A stretch of DNA of 6,975 nt, taken from assembly GCA_937873805.1 (NCBI GenBank), contig CALMWO010000129.1:1-6975 (forward strand). The letters are read 5' to 3'. The DNA is from an uncultured Hyphomonadaceae bacterium (GTDB lineage: Bacteria; Pseudomonadota; Alphaproteobacteria; Caulobacterales; Hyphomonadaceae). A program made the translations under genes and the position numbers. Shown one piece after another: positions 1 through 6,337 of the stretch. How positions within the stretch are numbered: position 1 is the first letter of the stretch; each line of letters begins with the position of its first letter. The notes beneath the pieces were generated by a model. It worked only from the letters and a program-made list of their open reading frames with translations, was not told the origin of the DNA and made no database searches.

Positions 1-222
1 GTAGTATGCGCGCGGACGGCCCGAGATCTCGCAGCGGTTGCGGACCCGGCTCGGCGCGGAATTGCGCGGCAGCTTCGCCAGTTTCATGCGCGCCTCGAAA
101 CGCTCTTCCAGGGGAAGGCTTTCGTCGAGCGCCATGGCTTTCAGTTCAGCGCGCTTGGGAGCGTACTGAGCCGACATCCGCTTGCGGCGGTTGTTTTTTT
201 CGATCGAGCTTTTCTTAGCCAT
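1..222 (-). CDS. rpsN: 30S ribosomal protein S14, 3' end cut by window edge
   Basis: S14 binds 16S rRNA in the head of the 30S subunit, next to S3, S10 and S19. The first 74 codons are present, starting MAKKSSIEKNNRRKRM, with no stop before base 1. The family is about 101 residues in the long form, so roughly 27 C-terminal residues lie outside the window. This is the long, zinc-independent type: the part seen has one cysteine (RNRCEISGRPR near residues 61-71) and lacks the paired CxxC motifs of short zinc-binding S14. The ATG at 222-220 has a good ribosome binding site, GGAGAG, six bases upstream. It lies 20 bp after rplE, the widest gap within the cluster, and follows rplE as in the standard spc order. 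Confidence 0.97.
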   Translation of the reverse strand, partial: MAKKSSIEKNNRRKRMSAQYAPKRAELKAMALDESLPLEERFEARMKLAKLPRNSAPSRVRNRCEISGRPRAYY

Positions 223-242
223 ATCGTTTCTCTCCAGCGCGC

Positions 243-800
243 CTAGTTGCGGAAGGGAAAGCCGAACTCCGTGAGGAGTGCTTTCGCTTCGTCGTTGGTG
301 CGCGCCGTCGTGCACACAATGATGTCCATGCCCCAGACCGTCTCGATGTTGTCGTAGCTGATCTCGGGGAACACGGTGTGCTCCTTGAGACCCATCGCGA
401 AGTTGCCGCGACCATCGAAAGACTTGCCGTTCAGGCCGCGGAAGTCCTTCACGCGAGGAAGGGCGATCGTGGTCAGGCGGTCGATGAATTCGTACATGCG
501 CTCGCGGCGAAGAGTGACCTTGCAGCCAATCGTCATGCCGTCACGCAGCTTGAACGTGGCGATCGACTTGCGCGACTTGGTCTCGATCGGCTTCTGGCCG
601 GAGATCGCCGCGAGGTCGGCCACGGCCGAGCGGATCTTCTTGGAGTCAGCGACAGCCTCGCCAACACCCATGTTGATCACGACCTTGTCGAGGGCCGGGA
701 TCTGCATGCCGTTGGTGTAGTTGAACTGGCTCGTCAGCTTTTCGCGGATCGACGTCGTGTAGAGCGTCTTCAGGCGCGGCGTATATTTGGCATCAGCCAT
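243..800 (-). CDS. rplE: 50S ribosomal protein L5
   Basis: L5 is a 5S rRNA-binding protein of the 50S central protuberance; it contacts the P-site tRNA and bridges to S13 in the 30S head. The 185-residue product has the L5 signature LDKVVINMGVG at residues 37-47, SGQKP at 67-71 and the block FDGRGNFAMGLKEHTVFPEI at 128-147. Family length is about 180, so it is full length and ends in TAG. The frame is open further upstream, to a possible start at 926, but homology begins at MADAKYTPRL and the ATG at 800-798 has a GGGGAG ribosome binding site seven bases upstream. Its first 8 bases overlap the end of rplX, which suggests translational coupling. Confidence 0.98.
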   Translation of the reverse strand: MADAKYTPRLKTLYTTSIREKLTSQFNYTNGMQIPALDKVVINMGVGEAVADSKKIRSAVADLAAISGQKPIETKSRKSIATFKLRDGMTIGCKVTLRRERMYEFIDRLTTIALPRVKDFRGLNGKSFDGRGNFAMGLKEHTVFPEISYDNIETVWGMDIIVCTTARTNDEAKALLTEFGFPFRN

Positions 801-1122
801 CGATCGTCTCCCCGGAGCGCTTGGCGAAGCGAACCTTGCGGCTCTTCTCCCCGGTTCCCTCAATTTTGAAACCCACGCGGGTGGGCTTGCCCGACGTCGG
901 ATCGACGTGAGCGACGTTGGACACATGGATCGGCGCTTCGTTGCGCTTGATCCCGCCCTGCGGATCGGCCTGGCTCGGCTTCGTGTGCCGTGCCTTGATG
1001 TTGACGCCCGAAACGAGAACGCGGTTCTCTTCCGGGAACGACTTGAGGACTTCGCCTTTACGGCCCTTGTCCTTGCCGGTGATCACAATCACCGTGTCGC
1101 CTTTGCGAATTCTGGCGGCCAT
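793..1122 (-). CDS. rplX: 50S ribosomal protein L24
   Basis: L24 is an early 50S assembly protein that binds the 5' domain of 23S rRNA and sits near the polypeptide exit. The 109-residue product opens with MAARIRKGDTVIVITGKDKG, an N-terminal KOW-type RNA-binding motif spanning about residues 8-30, followed by the conserved segment VSGVNIKARHTKPS (37-50). Length is normal for bacterial L24. The ATG at 1122-1120 shares one base with the rplN stop (TAATG) and has a strong GGAGG ribosome binding site seven bases upstream. In-frame starts further upstream would add a stretch with no resemblance to L24 lying inside rplN. The gene ends in TGA within the start of rplE, an 8-bp overlap. Confidence 0.98.
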   Translation of the reverse strand: MAARIRKGDTVIVITGKDKGRKGEVLKSFPEENRVLVSGVNIKARHTKPSQADPQGGIKRNEAPIHVSNVAHVDPTSGKPTRVGFKIEGTGEKSRKVRFAKRSGETIDG

Positions 1123-1490
1123 TACAGGACCTCCGGCGCGAGCGAGATGATCTTCATGTGGTTCTTGGCGCGGAGTTCGCGCGGAACCGGTCCGAAGATG
1201 CGGGTGCCAATTGGCTCGTTCTGGGCGTTGACCAGAACAGCGGCGTTCGTGTCGAAGCGGATCACCGATCCATCGCGACGTTGCAGGTCTTTCGACACGC
1301 GAACGACGACGGCGCGTTTCACTTCGCCCTTCTTCACCCTGCCCTTCGGGGCAGCTTCCTTGATCGACACGACGATGACGTCGCCGATCGAGGCATAACG
1401 GCGCTTGGAGCCGCCGAGCACTTTGATGCATTGGACACGGCGAGCGCCGGAATTGTCCGCTACATCTAGATTTGTCTGCATCTGGATCAT
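1122..1490 (-). CDS. rplN: 50S ribosomal protein L14
   Basis: L14 lies on the 50S face that meets the 30S subunit, contacts L19 and 16S rRNA in an intersubunit bridge, and is the docking site for the silencing factor RsfS. The 122 residues match the usual bacterial length. Visible motifs are MIQMQTNLDVADNSGARR at the start, the L14 signature GSVIRFDTNAAVLVN at 74-88 and GTRIFGPVPRELR at 95-107. The ATG at 1490-1488 is preferred over one 33 bases upstream because homology starts at MIQMQ and AGGGG lies seven bases upstream. The start overlaps the rpsQ stop by 4 bp (ATGA). In E. coli this gene opens a separate spc operon; here it continues the S10 group. Confidence 0.98.
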   Translation of the reverse strand: MIQMQTNLDVADNSGARRVQCIKVLGGSKRRYASIGDVIVVSIKEAAPKGRVKKGEVKRAVVVRVSKDLQRRDGSVIRFDTNAAVLVNAQNEPIGTRIFGPVPRELRAKNHMKIISLAPEVL

Positions 1491-1732
1491 GCGTTCGCCC
1501 CTTTGAACGAAACGATTTCCCAACGCTTCAGTTTAGAGCGCGGCGGGCATTCCTGGATCTCGACGTGCTGGCCGATCTGGGCAGCATTGTTCTGATCGTG
1601 AGCGTGATAGCGCTTCGACTTACGAACCGTCTTCTTGAACAGCGGGTGGATGAAGGTCCGTTCGACCTTCACGACTGCGGTCTTGTCCATCTTGTTGGAG
1701 ACGACCACGCCTTCCATGATTCTCTTGGGCAT
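1487..1732 (-). CDS. rpsQ: 30S ribosomal protein S17
   Basis: S17 is a primary 16S rRNA-binding protein of the 5' domain, important early in 30S body assembly. The 81-residue product has the OB-fold core of the family: GVVVSNKMDKTAVV at about residues 8-21, HPLFKK at 29-34, SKRYHAHD at 39-46 and the terminal block EIQECPPRSKLKRWEIV at 58-74. Length matches the family (80-85). The ATG at 1732-1730 follows an AGGAG ribosome binding site that overlaps the rpmC stop codon, and the gap to rpmC is 9 bp. The TGA stop lies inside the rplN start (ATGA), so S17 and L14 translation is probably coupled. Confidence 0.98.
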   Translation of the reverse strand: MPKRIMEGVVVSNKMDKTAVVKVERTFIHPLFKKTVRKSKRYHAHDQNNAAQIGQHVEIQECPPRSKLKRWEIVSFKGANA

Positions 1733-1741
1733 CGCTGTCTC

Positions 1742-1966
1742 CTACGCCGTCTGCTTCTTGGACTTCTCGGACAGCACAGCCTCGATGCGGGCGATGCTGC
1801 GGCGGATGTCGCCGACGCGAGAGGTCTTTTCCATCTGGCCCGTGGCCTTCTGGAAACGCAGGTTGAATTGCTCTTTACGCAGCGACGCGAGCTCATCGCG
1901 CAGCTGGTCGGGCGTGGAGGCGCGGTAGCCTTCCATGTCCTTCCGGATTTCGTAAAACTTGGTCAT
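1742..1966 (-). CDS. rpmC: 50S ribosomal protein L29
   Basis: L29 is a small helical-hairpin protein at the rim of the polypeptide exit tunnel beside L23, where targeting factors dock. The family core is clear: LRDELASLRKEQFNLRFQKATGQ at about residues 22-44 (hairpin helix 1) and VGDIRRSIARI at 51-61 (helix 2). At 74 residues it is longer than the common 63-67, with a few extra N-terminal and C-terminal residues. Two starts are possible. The ATG at 1966-1964 (MTKFYEIRKDM) has GGAGAG six bases upstream, inside the end of rplP. An internal ATG at 1936-1934 would give 64 residues, but its purine-rich stretch is almost against the ATG. I chose the upstream start on ribosome-binding-site spacing. 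The gap to rplP is 3 bp. Confidence 0.95.
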   Translation of the reverse strand: MTKFYEIRKDMEGYRASTPDQLRDELASLRKEQFNLRFQKATGQMEKTSRVGDIRRSIARIEAVLSEKSKKQTA

Positions 1967-1969
1967 CGC

Positions 1970-2383
1970 CTACTCTCCGATCCGCGTGACGATCTTCGTC
2001 TTGACCGACAGCTTGGCGGCGCCGAGCGTGAGGGCCTGACGAGCGATCGCGTCCGGAACGCCATCGATTTCGAACAGGATGCGGCCGGGTTTCACACGAG
2101 CCACCCAGTATTCCGGCGCGCCCTTACCCGAGCCCATGCGGACTTCGATCGGCTTTTTCGACACCGGCACGTCCGGGAACACGCGGCACCAGACTTTGCC
2201 GAGACGCTTCATCTCGCGGGTGAGAGCGCGGCGGGCAGCCTCGATCTCGCGCGCGGTGACGCGGTTCGGCTCCAGGGCCTTGAGGCCGTGGCTGCCGTTG
2301 TTCAGCGTGAAGCCAGACTTGGCCACACCATGAATCCGGCCTTTGAAGGCCTTACGATACTTTGTGCGCTTGGGTTGAAGCAT
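1970..2383 (-). CDS. rplP: 50S ribosomal protein L16
   Basis: L16 helps form the A-site side of the 50S subunit near the 5S rRNA and is a late-assembly protein needed for peptidyl-transferase activity. The 137 residues match the usual 136-138. Motifs include MLQPKRTKYRK at the start, TAREIEAARRA at about 43-53, GKVWCRVFPD at 62-71, and RMGSGKG at 82-88. Arg82 aligns with E. coli Arg81, which is hydroxylated there by RoxA/YcfD; whether this happens here cannot be told from the window. The start codon lies 12 bp after rpsC with only a weak GAGA-type ribosome binding site, so it may depend partly on coupling to rpsC. It ends in TAG, 3 bp before rpmC. Confidence 0.98.
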   Translation of the reverse strand: MLQPKRTKYRKAFKGRIHGVAKSGFTLNNGSHGLKALEPNRVTAREIEAARRALTREMKRLGKVWCRVFPDVPVSKKPIEVRMGSGKGAPEYWVARVKPGRILFEIDGVPDAIARQALTLGAAKLSVKTKIVTRIGE

Positions 2384-2395
2384 CTTCTATCTCAC

Positions 2396-3112
2396 TTACG
2401 CGCGCTGATCTTGACGCTCGCGGTCGCGACGCGGGCGGTTCTCGCCGGCGGCTTCCTGCTTGCGGTCGACGGCCATGGGATCGTGTTCCATGATCTCGCC
2501 TTTGAAGATCCAGCACTTGATGCCGATGATGCCGTAGGTCGTCGTGGCTTCAGCGGTTCCGTAGTCAATGTCGGCGCGGAGCGTGTGCAGCGGCACCCTG
2601 CCCTCGCGATACCATTCGGTGCGCGCGATCTCGGCGCCGCCGAGGCGGCCCGCGACCGTGAGACGAATGCCCTGGGCGCCCATGCGCATCGTCGTCTGCA
2701 TCGCGCGCTTCATTGCGCGGCGGAACGAGACACGGCGCTCGAGCTGGCGGGCGACATCTTCAGCGACGAGGTTCGAGTCGGTTTCCGGCTTTCGGATCTC
2801 GACGAGGTTCAGGAACACTTCGTCCTTGCAGAGCTTGGTGATCGCCTTGCGCAGCGTTTCGATGTCCGCGCCCTTCTTGCCGATCACCATGCCCGGACGG
2901 GCGGTGTGAACGGTGATGCGGCACTTCTTGTGCGGACGCTCGATCACGACGCGGCTGACGCCGGCCTGTTTCAGCTTTTCCTTGATGTACTTGCGGATCT
3001 TGATGTCTTCGTGGAGCAGGCGGCCGAAGTCGGCGCTGTCTGCATACCAGCGGCTGTCAGCCGTACGGTTGACGCCCAGACGAAATCCGATCGGGTTGAT
3101 CTTCTGACCCAT
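2396..3112 (-). CDS. rpsC: 30S ribosomal protein S3
   Basis: S3 sits on the solvent side of the 30S head at the mRNA entry channel, with S10 and S14. The 238-residue product starts MGQKINPIGFRLG. It has a type II KH domain with the GxxG loop GKKG at 78-81, and a C-terminal domain with the block GRLGGAEIARTEWYREGRVP at 155-174. Arg131, Arg132 and Lys135 (FRRAMK) are present at the positions linked to mRNA helicase activity in E. coli S3. The last 20 residues are a charged, probably disordered tail (ENRPRRDRERQDQRA), usual in this family. Its ATG shares one base with the rplV stop (TAATG), with GAGG seven bases upstream, which implies coupling to L22. Confidence 0.98.
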   Translation of the reverse strand: MGQKINPIGFRLGVNRTADSRWYADSADFGRLLHEDIKIRKYIKEKLKQAGVSRVVIERPHKKCRITVHTARPGMVIGKKGADIETLRKAITKLCKDEVFLNLVEIRKPETDSNLVAEDVARQLERRVSFRRAMKRAMQTTMRMGAQGIRLTVAGRLGGAEIARTEWYREGRVPLHTLRADIDYGTAEATTTYGIIGIKCWIFKGEIMEHDPMAVDRKQEAAGENRPRRDRERQDQRA

Positions 3113-3510
3113 TATGCGGCCTCGGAGGTTTGGGCGACCGCGGACGTGTCGCGGAGCACGATGGTGAGCTGTGAGAACTGCTTCTCGACCCGGACGCCGC
3201 GGCCGCGCGCGCGAGCGTGCATCCGCTTCATGACAAGGTTCTTGCCGACGTGAGCCTCGGCGACGATCAGGCTGTCGATGTCGAGGTTGTGGTTGTTATC
3301 GGCGTTCGCGACAGCGGACTTGAGCAGCTTCAGCACGTCGCCAGCGGCGCGCTTCCGCGAGAACTCGAGTTCGGCCATCGCCTTGTCGACTTTCAGGCCA
3401 CGGATCTGCTGCGCCAGGAGGTTAAGCTTCTGACCGCTGATGCGGTACATGCGAAGCACGGCGCGGCTCTCGTTGGAGGCCTGTTTCGGAGGAGCTTTTT
3501 GCTTACCCAT
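3112..3510 (-). CDS. rplV: 50S ribosomal protein L22
   Basis: L22 has a globular domain on the 50S surface near the tunnel exit and a long beta-hairpin that reaches the tunnel constriction opposite L4. The 132-residue product has the family core RISGQKLNLLAQQIRG (23-38), SRKRAAGDVLKLLKSAVANA (51-70) and AEAHVGKNLVMKRMHARARG (84-103). The hairpin loop falls at about 94-113, the region where changes affect macrolide sensitivity in other bacteria. It is longer than E. coli L22 (110) through about 13 extra N-terminal residues (MGKQKAPPKQASN) and a short C-terminal tail, both common in alphaproteobacteria. It begins 2 bp after the rpsS stop, with AGG about 11 bases upstream, and probably uses re-initiation. 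Confidence 0.98.
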   Translation of the reverse strand: MGKQKAPPKQASNESRAVLRMYRISGQKLNLLAQQIRGLKVDKAMAELEFSRKRAAGDVLKLLKSAVANADNNHNLDIDSLIVAEAHVGKNLVMKRMHARARGRGVRVEKQFSQLTIVLRDTSAVAQTSEAA

Positions 3511-3512
3511 GA

Positions 3513-3803
3513 CTATTTACCTGCCGGCTTGCGAGCGACTTTCTTGTCGCCGCCATGGCCTGGGAACGAACGTGTCGGCGCGAACTCGCCGAGCTTGTGA
3601 CCAACCATCTCTTCCGAGATGTTGACCGGCACGAACGTCTTGCCGTTGTGGACCTGGAAGGTCAGGCCAATGAAATCGGGCAGGATCGTCGAGCGGCGCG
3701 ACCAGGTCTTGATCGGCGTCGGACGAGCGGCGGCGCGCGAGGCATCTGCTTTCTTCAGCAGGTAGCCATCGACGAAGGGGCCTTTCCAGACGGAACGGGA
3801 CAT
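3513..3803 (-). CDS. rpsS: 30S ribosomal protein S19
   Basis: S19 binds the 3' domain of 16S rRNA in the 30S head, pairs with S13 and contributes to the bridge with L5. The 96-residue product starts MSRSVWKGPFVDGYLLKKAD and carries the S19 signature from NGKTFVPVNI (53-62) through EEMVGHKLGEFAPTRSF (64-80), ending in a basic tail (GGDKKVARKPAGK). The family is about 92 residues, so it is full length. The ATG at 3803-3801 has a strong GGAGAGAAG ribosome binding site in the 14-bp gap after rplB, one of the better initiation sites in the cluster. It ends in TAG, 2 bp before rplV. Confidence 0.98.
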   Translation of the reverse strand: MSRSVWKGPFVDGYLLKKADASRAAARPTPIKTWSRRSTILPDFIGLTFQVHNGKTFVPVNISEEMVGHKLGEFAPTRSFPGHGGDKKVARKPAGK

Positions 3804-3817
3804 CTTGCTTCTCTCCG

Positions 3818-4645
3818 TTACGCTTTATGCCGACGACGAACGATAAGACGATCGGTCGACTTGTTCTTGCGGGTCTTCGGACCGCGGGTTTTCTTGCCCC
3901 ACGGGGTGACGGGGTGACGGCCACCGGACGTCTTGCCTTCACCACCACCGTGCGGGTGGTCGACCGGGTTCATGGCGACGCCGCGAACGTGCGGGCGCCA
4001 ACCCTTGTGAACATTGCGGCCGGCCTTGCCGATCACGACGTTCATGTTGTCCGGGTTCGAAACCGCACCGATCGTGGCCATGCAGCCTTCCGGGATCAGA
4101 CGGACTTCGCCGGACGACAGTTTGACCTGCGCGTAGCCATCGCCACGACCGACGAGCTGGGCGTACGAGCCAGCCGAACGAGCGATCTGCGCGCCCTTGA
4201 GCGGCTTCATCTCGATGTTGTGGATGATCGTGCCGACCGGGATCGACTTCAGCGGCAGGGCGTTGCCCGGCTTGATGTCAACGCCCTCGCCCGCGATCAC
4301 CGTGTCGCCGACATCAACGCGCTGCGGGGCGATGATGTAGGCTTGCTCGCCATCAGCGTAGTTGATGAGCGCGATGAAGGCCGTGCGGTTCGGATCGTAT
4401 TCCAGACGTTCGATCGTCGCCGGGACGTTCCACTTGCGACGTTTGAAGTCGATAATGCGGTACGACTTCTTGGCGCCGCCCCCACGCCAGCGCGCGGTGC
4501 GACGGCCGAGGTTGTTGCGGCCGCCAGACGAATGCTTGCCCTCGGTCAGCGCCTTGACGGGGCCGCCCTTGTGCAGGCCCGAACGGTCGATCAGCACAAG
4601 CTGACGACGGCCAGGCGAAGTCGGGTTGAAGGTCTTAAGAGCCAT
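3818..4645 (-). CDS. rplB: 50S ribosomal protein L2
   Basis: L2 is among the largest and most conserved 50S proteins; it is needed for subunit association and lies near the peptidyl-transferase centre. The 275-residue product has the N-terminal segment MALKTFNPTSPGRRQLV, the OB-like and SH3-like RNA-binding core, and the signature MNPVDHPHGGGEG at about residues 225-237. His230 in this motif corresponds to E. coli His229, which affects peptidyl transfer. A basic tail (RGPKTRKNKSTDRLIVRRRHKA) follows. Length is typical (273-278). The start at 4645-4643 is 12 bp after rplW with AAGG four bases upstream, and the stop is TAA, 14 bp before rpsS. Confidence 0.99.
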   Translation of the reverse strand: MALKTFNPTSPGRRQLVLIDRSGLHKGGPVKALTEGKHSSGGRNNLGRRTARWRGGGAKKSYRIIDFKRRKWNVPATIERLEYDPNRTAFIALINYADGEQAYIIAPQRVDVGDTVIAGEGVDIKPGNALPLKSIPVGTIIHNIEMKPLKGAQIARSAGSYAQLVGRGDGYAQVKLSSGEVRLIPEGCMATIGAVSNPDNMNVVIGKAGRNVHKGWRPHVRGVAMNPVDHPHGGGEGKTSGGRHPVTPWGKKTRGPKTRKNKSTDRLIVRRRHKA

Positions 4646-4657
4646 GACGCCTTATCC

Positions 4658-4957
4658 TCAGAGCCCGGTCGTCACGTCGATGGACTGGCCGTCCTTCAAC
4701 GTCACGATCGCTTTCTTGATGTCCGAACGTTTGCCCGGGACACCGCGGAAGAATTTGGATTTGCCTTTGACGACGATGGTGTTCACGCCAACGACGTTGA
4801 CGTTGAACAGCGCTTCAACCGCTTCTTTGATCTGCGGCTTGGTCGCGTCGAGGGGCACGCGGAAGACGACCTTGTTGAACTCGGACAACATGGTCGACTT
4901 TTCGGTGATGATCGGCGCCGTCAGGCGCGTGTAGTGGAGGGCTTTGGGAGCGGCCAT
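4658..4957 (-). CDS. rplW: 50S ribosomal protein L23
   Basis: L23 surrounds the exit of the polypeptide tunnel with L29 and is the docking site for trigger factor and the signal recognition particle. The 99-residue product has LTAPIITEKST at 12-22, ATKPQIKEAVEALFNVNVVG at 38-57 and GVPGKRSDIKKAIVTL at 72-87. Glu19 in ITEK aligns with E. coli Glu18, the key trigger-factor contact. The length equals that of E. coli L23 (100). The ATG at 4957-4955 follows rplD by 4 bp and has GAAGG about nine bases upstream, inside the rplD end. It ends in TGA, 12 bp before rplB. Confidence 0.98.
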   Translation of the reverse strand: MAAPKALHYTRLTAPIITEKSTMLSEFNKVVFRVPLDATKPQIKEAVEALFNVNVVGVNTIVVKGKSKFFRGVPGKRSDIKKAIVTLKDGQSIDVTTGL

Positions 4958-4961
4958 CGGG

Positions 4962-5594
4962 TTACGCCTTCTCGGCTTCGGCGAAGCGCGCGTTCACGCC
5001 TTCGACCGCTTCACGCGACAGCACCAGCGTCTTGCGGCGCAGAACGTCGTAGACGTTGAGGCCGGCGAGCGGGAGCACGTCGATATTCGGGATGTTGCGA
5101 GCGGCTTTGGCGAACTTCTCGTTCACTTCAGCGCCGCCGATGAACAGGGCGTTCGAGATGTTGAGCGCCTTGAGTTGAGCGACCAGATCCTTGGTCTTCT
5201 CGCCATCGAAGCCATCGAGAACGATGAGCGCTTCGTCTTTCACTTTCGACGAGAGCGCGTGCTTCATGGCCAGAGCGCGAACCTTTTTCGGCAAGCCGTG
5301 AGCGTGCGAATGCGGATGCGGACCGTGGGCGACACCACCACCGACGAAGATCGGAGCGTTGCGCGAACCGTGACGCGCGCCGCCCGTGCCCTTCTGGCGA
5401 TAGAGCTTCTTGGTGGTGCGGCTCACGTCGTCGCGGTTTTGCGTCGAGTGCGTGCCGGCCTGGCGCTTGGACAGCTGGTAGCGAACCATGCGCTGCAGGA
5501 TGTCCGAGCGGATTTCTTCAATGCCAAACACGGCGTCAGCGAGTTCGATCTCGCCGGCCTTTTTGGCGTCAAGCTTGACGACGGGGAGTTTCAT
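4962..5594 (-). CDS. rplD: 50S ribosomal protein L4
   Basis: L4 binds 23S rRNA and sends a long loop into the exit tunnel, where it forms the constriction with L22. In E. coli it also represses its own operon through the S10 leader. The 210-residue product has the loop motif YRQKGTGGARHGSRNAPIFV at about 65-84, then a beta-hairpin return and the conserved KKVRALAMKHALSSK block near 103-117. The C-terminal half holds the Rossmann-like core (EALIVLDGF, NALFIGG, NIDVLPLAGLNVYDVL). Between residues 90 and 99 five of ten residues are histidine (H90, H93, H95, H97, H99), richer than I expect for the family. The ATG overlaps the rplC stop by one base (TGATG), so the two are probably coupled. Confidence 0.98.
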   Translation of the reverse strand: MKLPVVKLDAKKAGEIELADAVFGIEEIRSDILQRMVRYQLSKRQAGTHSTQNRDDVSRTTKKLYRQKGTGGARHGSRNAPIFVGGGVAHGPHPHSHAHGLPKKVRALAMKHALSSKVKDEALIVLDGFDGEKTKDLVAQLKALNISNALFIGGAEVNEKFAKAARNIPNIDVLPLAGLNVYDVLRRKTLVLSREAVEGVNARFAEAEKA

Positions 5595-6337
5595 CAGGCC
5601 TGCCCTTCCTTGGCGCGGAGACCAGCGGGCGACGGAGCGCCCTTGTTGTCCTTGGCCTTCACTGCATCACGAACTTCGACCCAGCTGTTTTCGGCGCCGG
5701 GGATCGCGCCCTTGACCAGGATCAGACCACGCTCGGCGTCCGTGCGGACGATCTCGAGGTTCTGAGTGGTGACGCGCTCCATGCCGAGGTGGCCGGCCAT
5801 TTTCTTGCCTTTAAACACGCGGCCCGGGTCTTGGCGCTGACCGGTGGAGCCGTGCGAGCGGTGCGAGACCGACACGCCGTGCGAAGCTTCAAGACCGCCG
5901 AAGTTCCAGCGCTTCATGGCGCCGGCGAAGCCTTTGCCCTTGGTGATGCCGACGACATCGACCTTCTGGCCAGCAACGAAATGATCTGCGCTGATTTCAG
6001 CGCCGACTTCGAGCAGCATGTCTGCGGGAACGCGGAATTCGCGAATGATCGACTTCGGCTCAACCGCGGCCTTGGCGAACTGGCCGCGGAGCGACTTGTT
6101 CACGTTCTTGGCTTTGCGCGTGCCGGCGCCGAGCACGACAGCCGTGTAGCCATCATTCGCGGTGCGCGTGCCAGTCTTTTCACCCTTCTTGGTGACGTCG
6201 ACTTCGCGAGCTTCGTCTTTCTTGACGCCGATGACCTGGCAGCCTTCGAGCGACAGGACGGTGACCGGAACGTGCGCGCCATCAGCGCCGAACACGCGGG
6301 TCATCCCGATTTTTTTGGCGAGGACTCCGGTGCGCAT
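5594..6337 (-). CDS. rplC: 50S ribosomal protein L3
   Basis: L3 binds near the 3' end of 23S rRNA, is one of the first proteins in 50S assembly, and extends a loop towards the peptidyl-transferase centre. The 247-residue product starts MRTGVLAKKIGMTRVFGADG. It contains KGKGFAGAMKRWNFGG (133-148) and the tip GSTGQRQDPGRVFKGKKMAG (163-182). Gln169 aligns with E. coli Gln150, the target of the methyltransferase PrmB. It is longer than E. coli L3 (209), partly through a lysine- and threonine-rich insertion at about 40-60 and partly through a C-terminal tail (KDNKGAPSPAGLRAKEGQA). The ATG shares one base with the rpsJ stop (TAATG); a GGGG run nine bases upstream may serve as its ribosome binding site. 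Confidence 0.98.
   Translation of the reverse strand: MRTGVLAKKIGMTRVFGADGAHVPVTVLSLEGCQVIGVKKDEAREVDVTKKGEKTGTRTANDGYTAVVLGAGTRKAKNVNKSLRGQFAKAAVEPKSIIREFRVPADMLLEVGAEISADHFVAGQKVDVVGITKGKGFAGAMKRWNFGGLEASHGVSVSHRSHGSTGQRQDPGRVFKGKKMAGHLGMERVTTQNLEIVRTDAERGLILVKGAIPGAENSWVEVRDAVKAKDNKGAPSPAGLRAKEGQA

Noticed and set aside
801..926. An N-terminal extension of L5 to an ATG at 926
   Set aside because: The added 42 residues do not resemble L5, lie entirely within rplX in another frame, and the ATG at 800 has a good ribosome binding site.
1472..3253. A 593-codon open frame on the plus strand, antisense to rplN through rplV
   Set aside because: It lies opposite seven well-conserved genes. Its protein is low in complexity (Arg, Ala, Leu, Asp and His rich) with no family motif. 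Long antisense frames are expected opposite GC-rich genes with strong third-position bias.
3827..5059. A 410-codon open frame on the plus strand opposite rplB, rplW and the end of rplD
   Set aside because: Same reason: the protein is Arg/Asp/Val-rich with no recognisable domain and mirrors conserved ribosomal genes.
4944..5765. A 273-codon plus-strand open frame opposite rplD and part of rplC
   Set aside because: It is a shadow of the two genes on the other strand, with no motif of its own.
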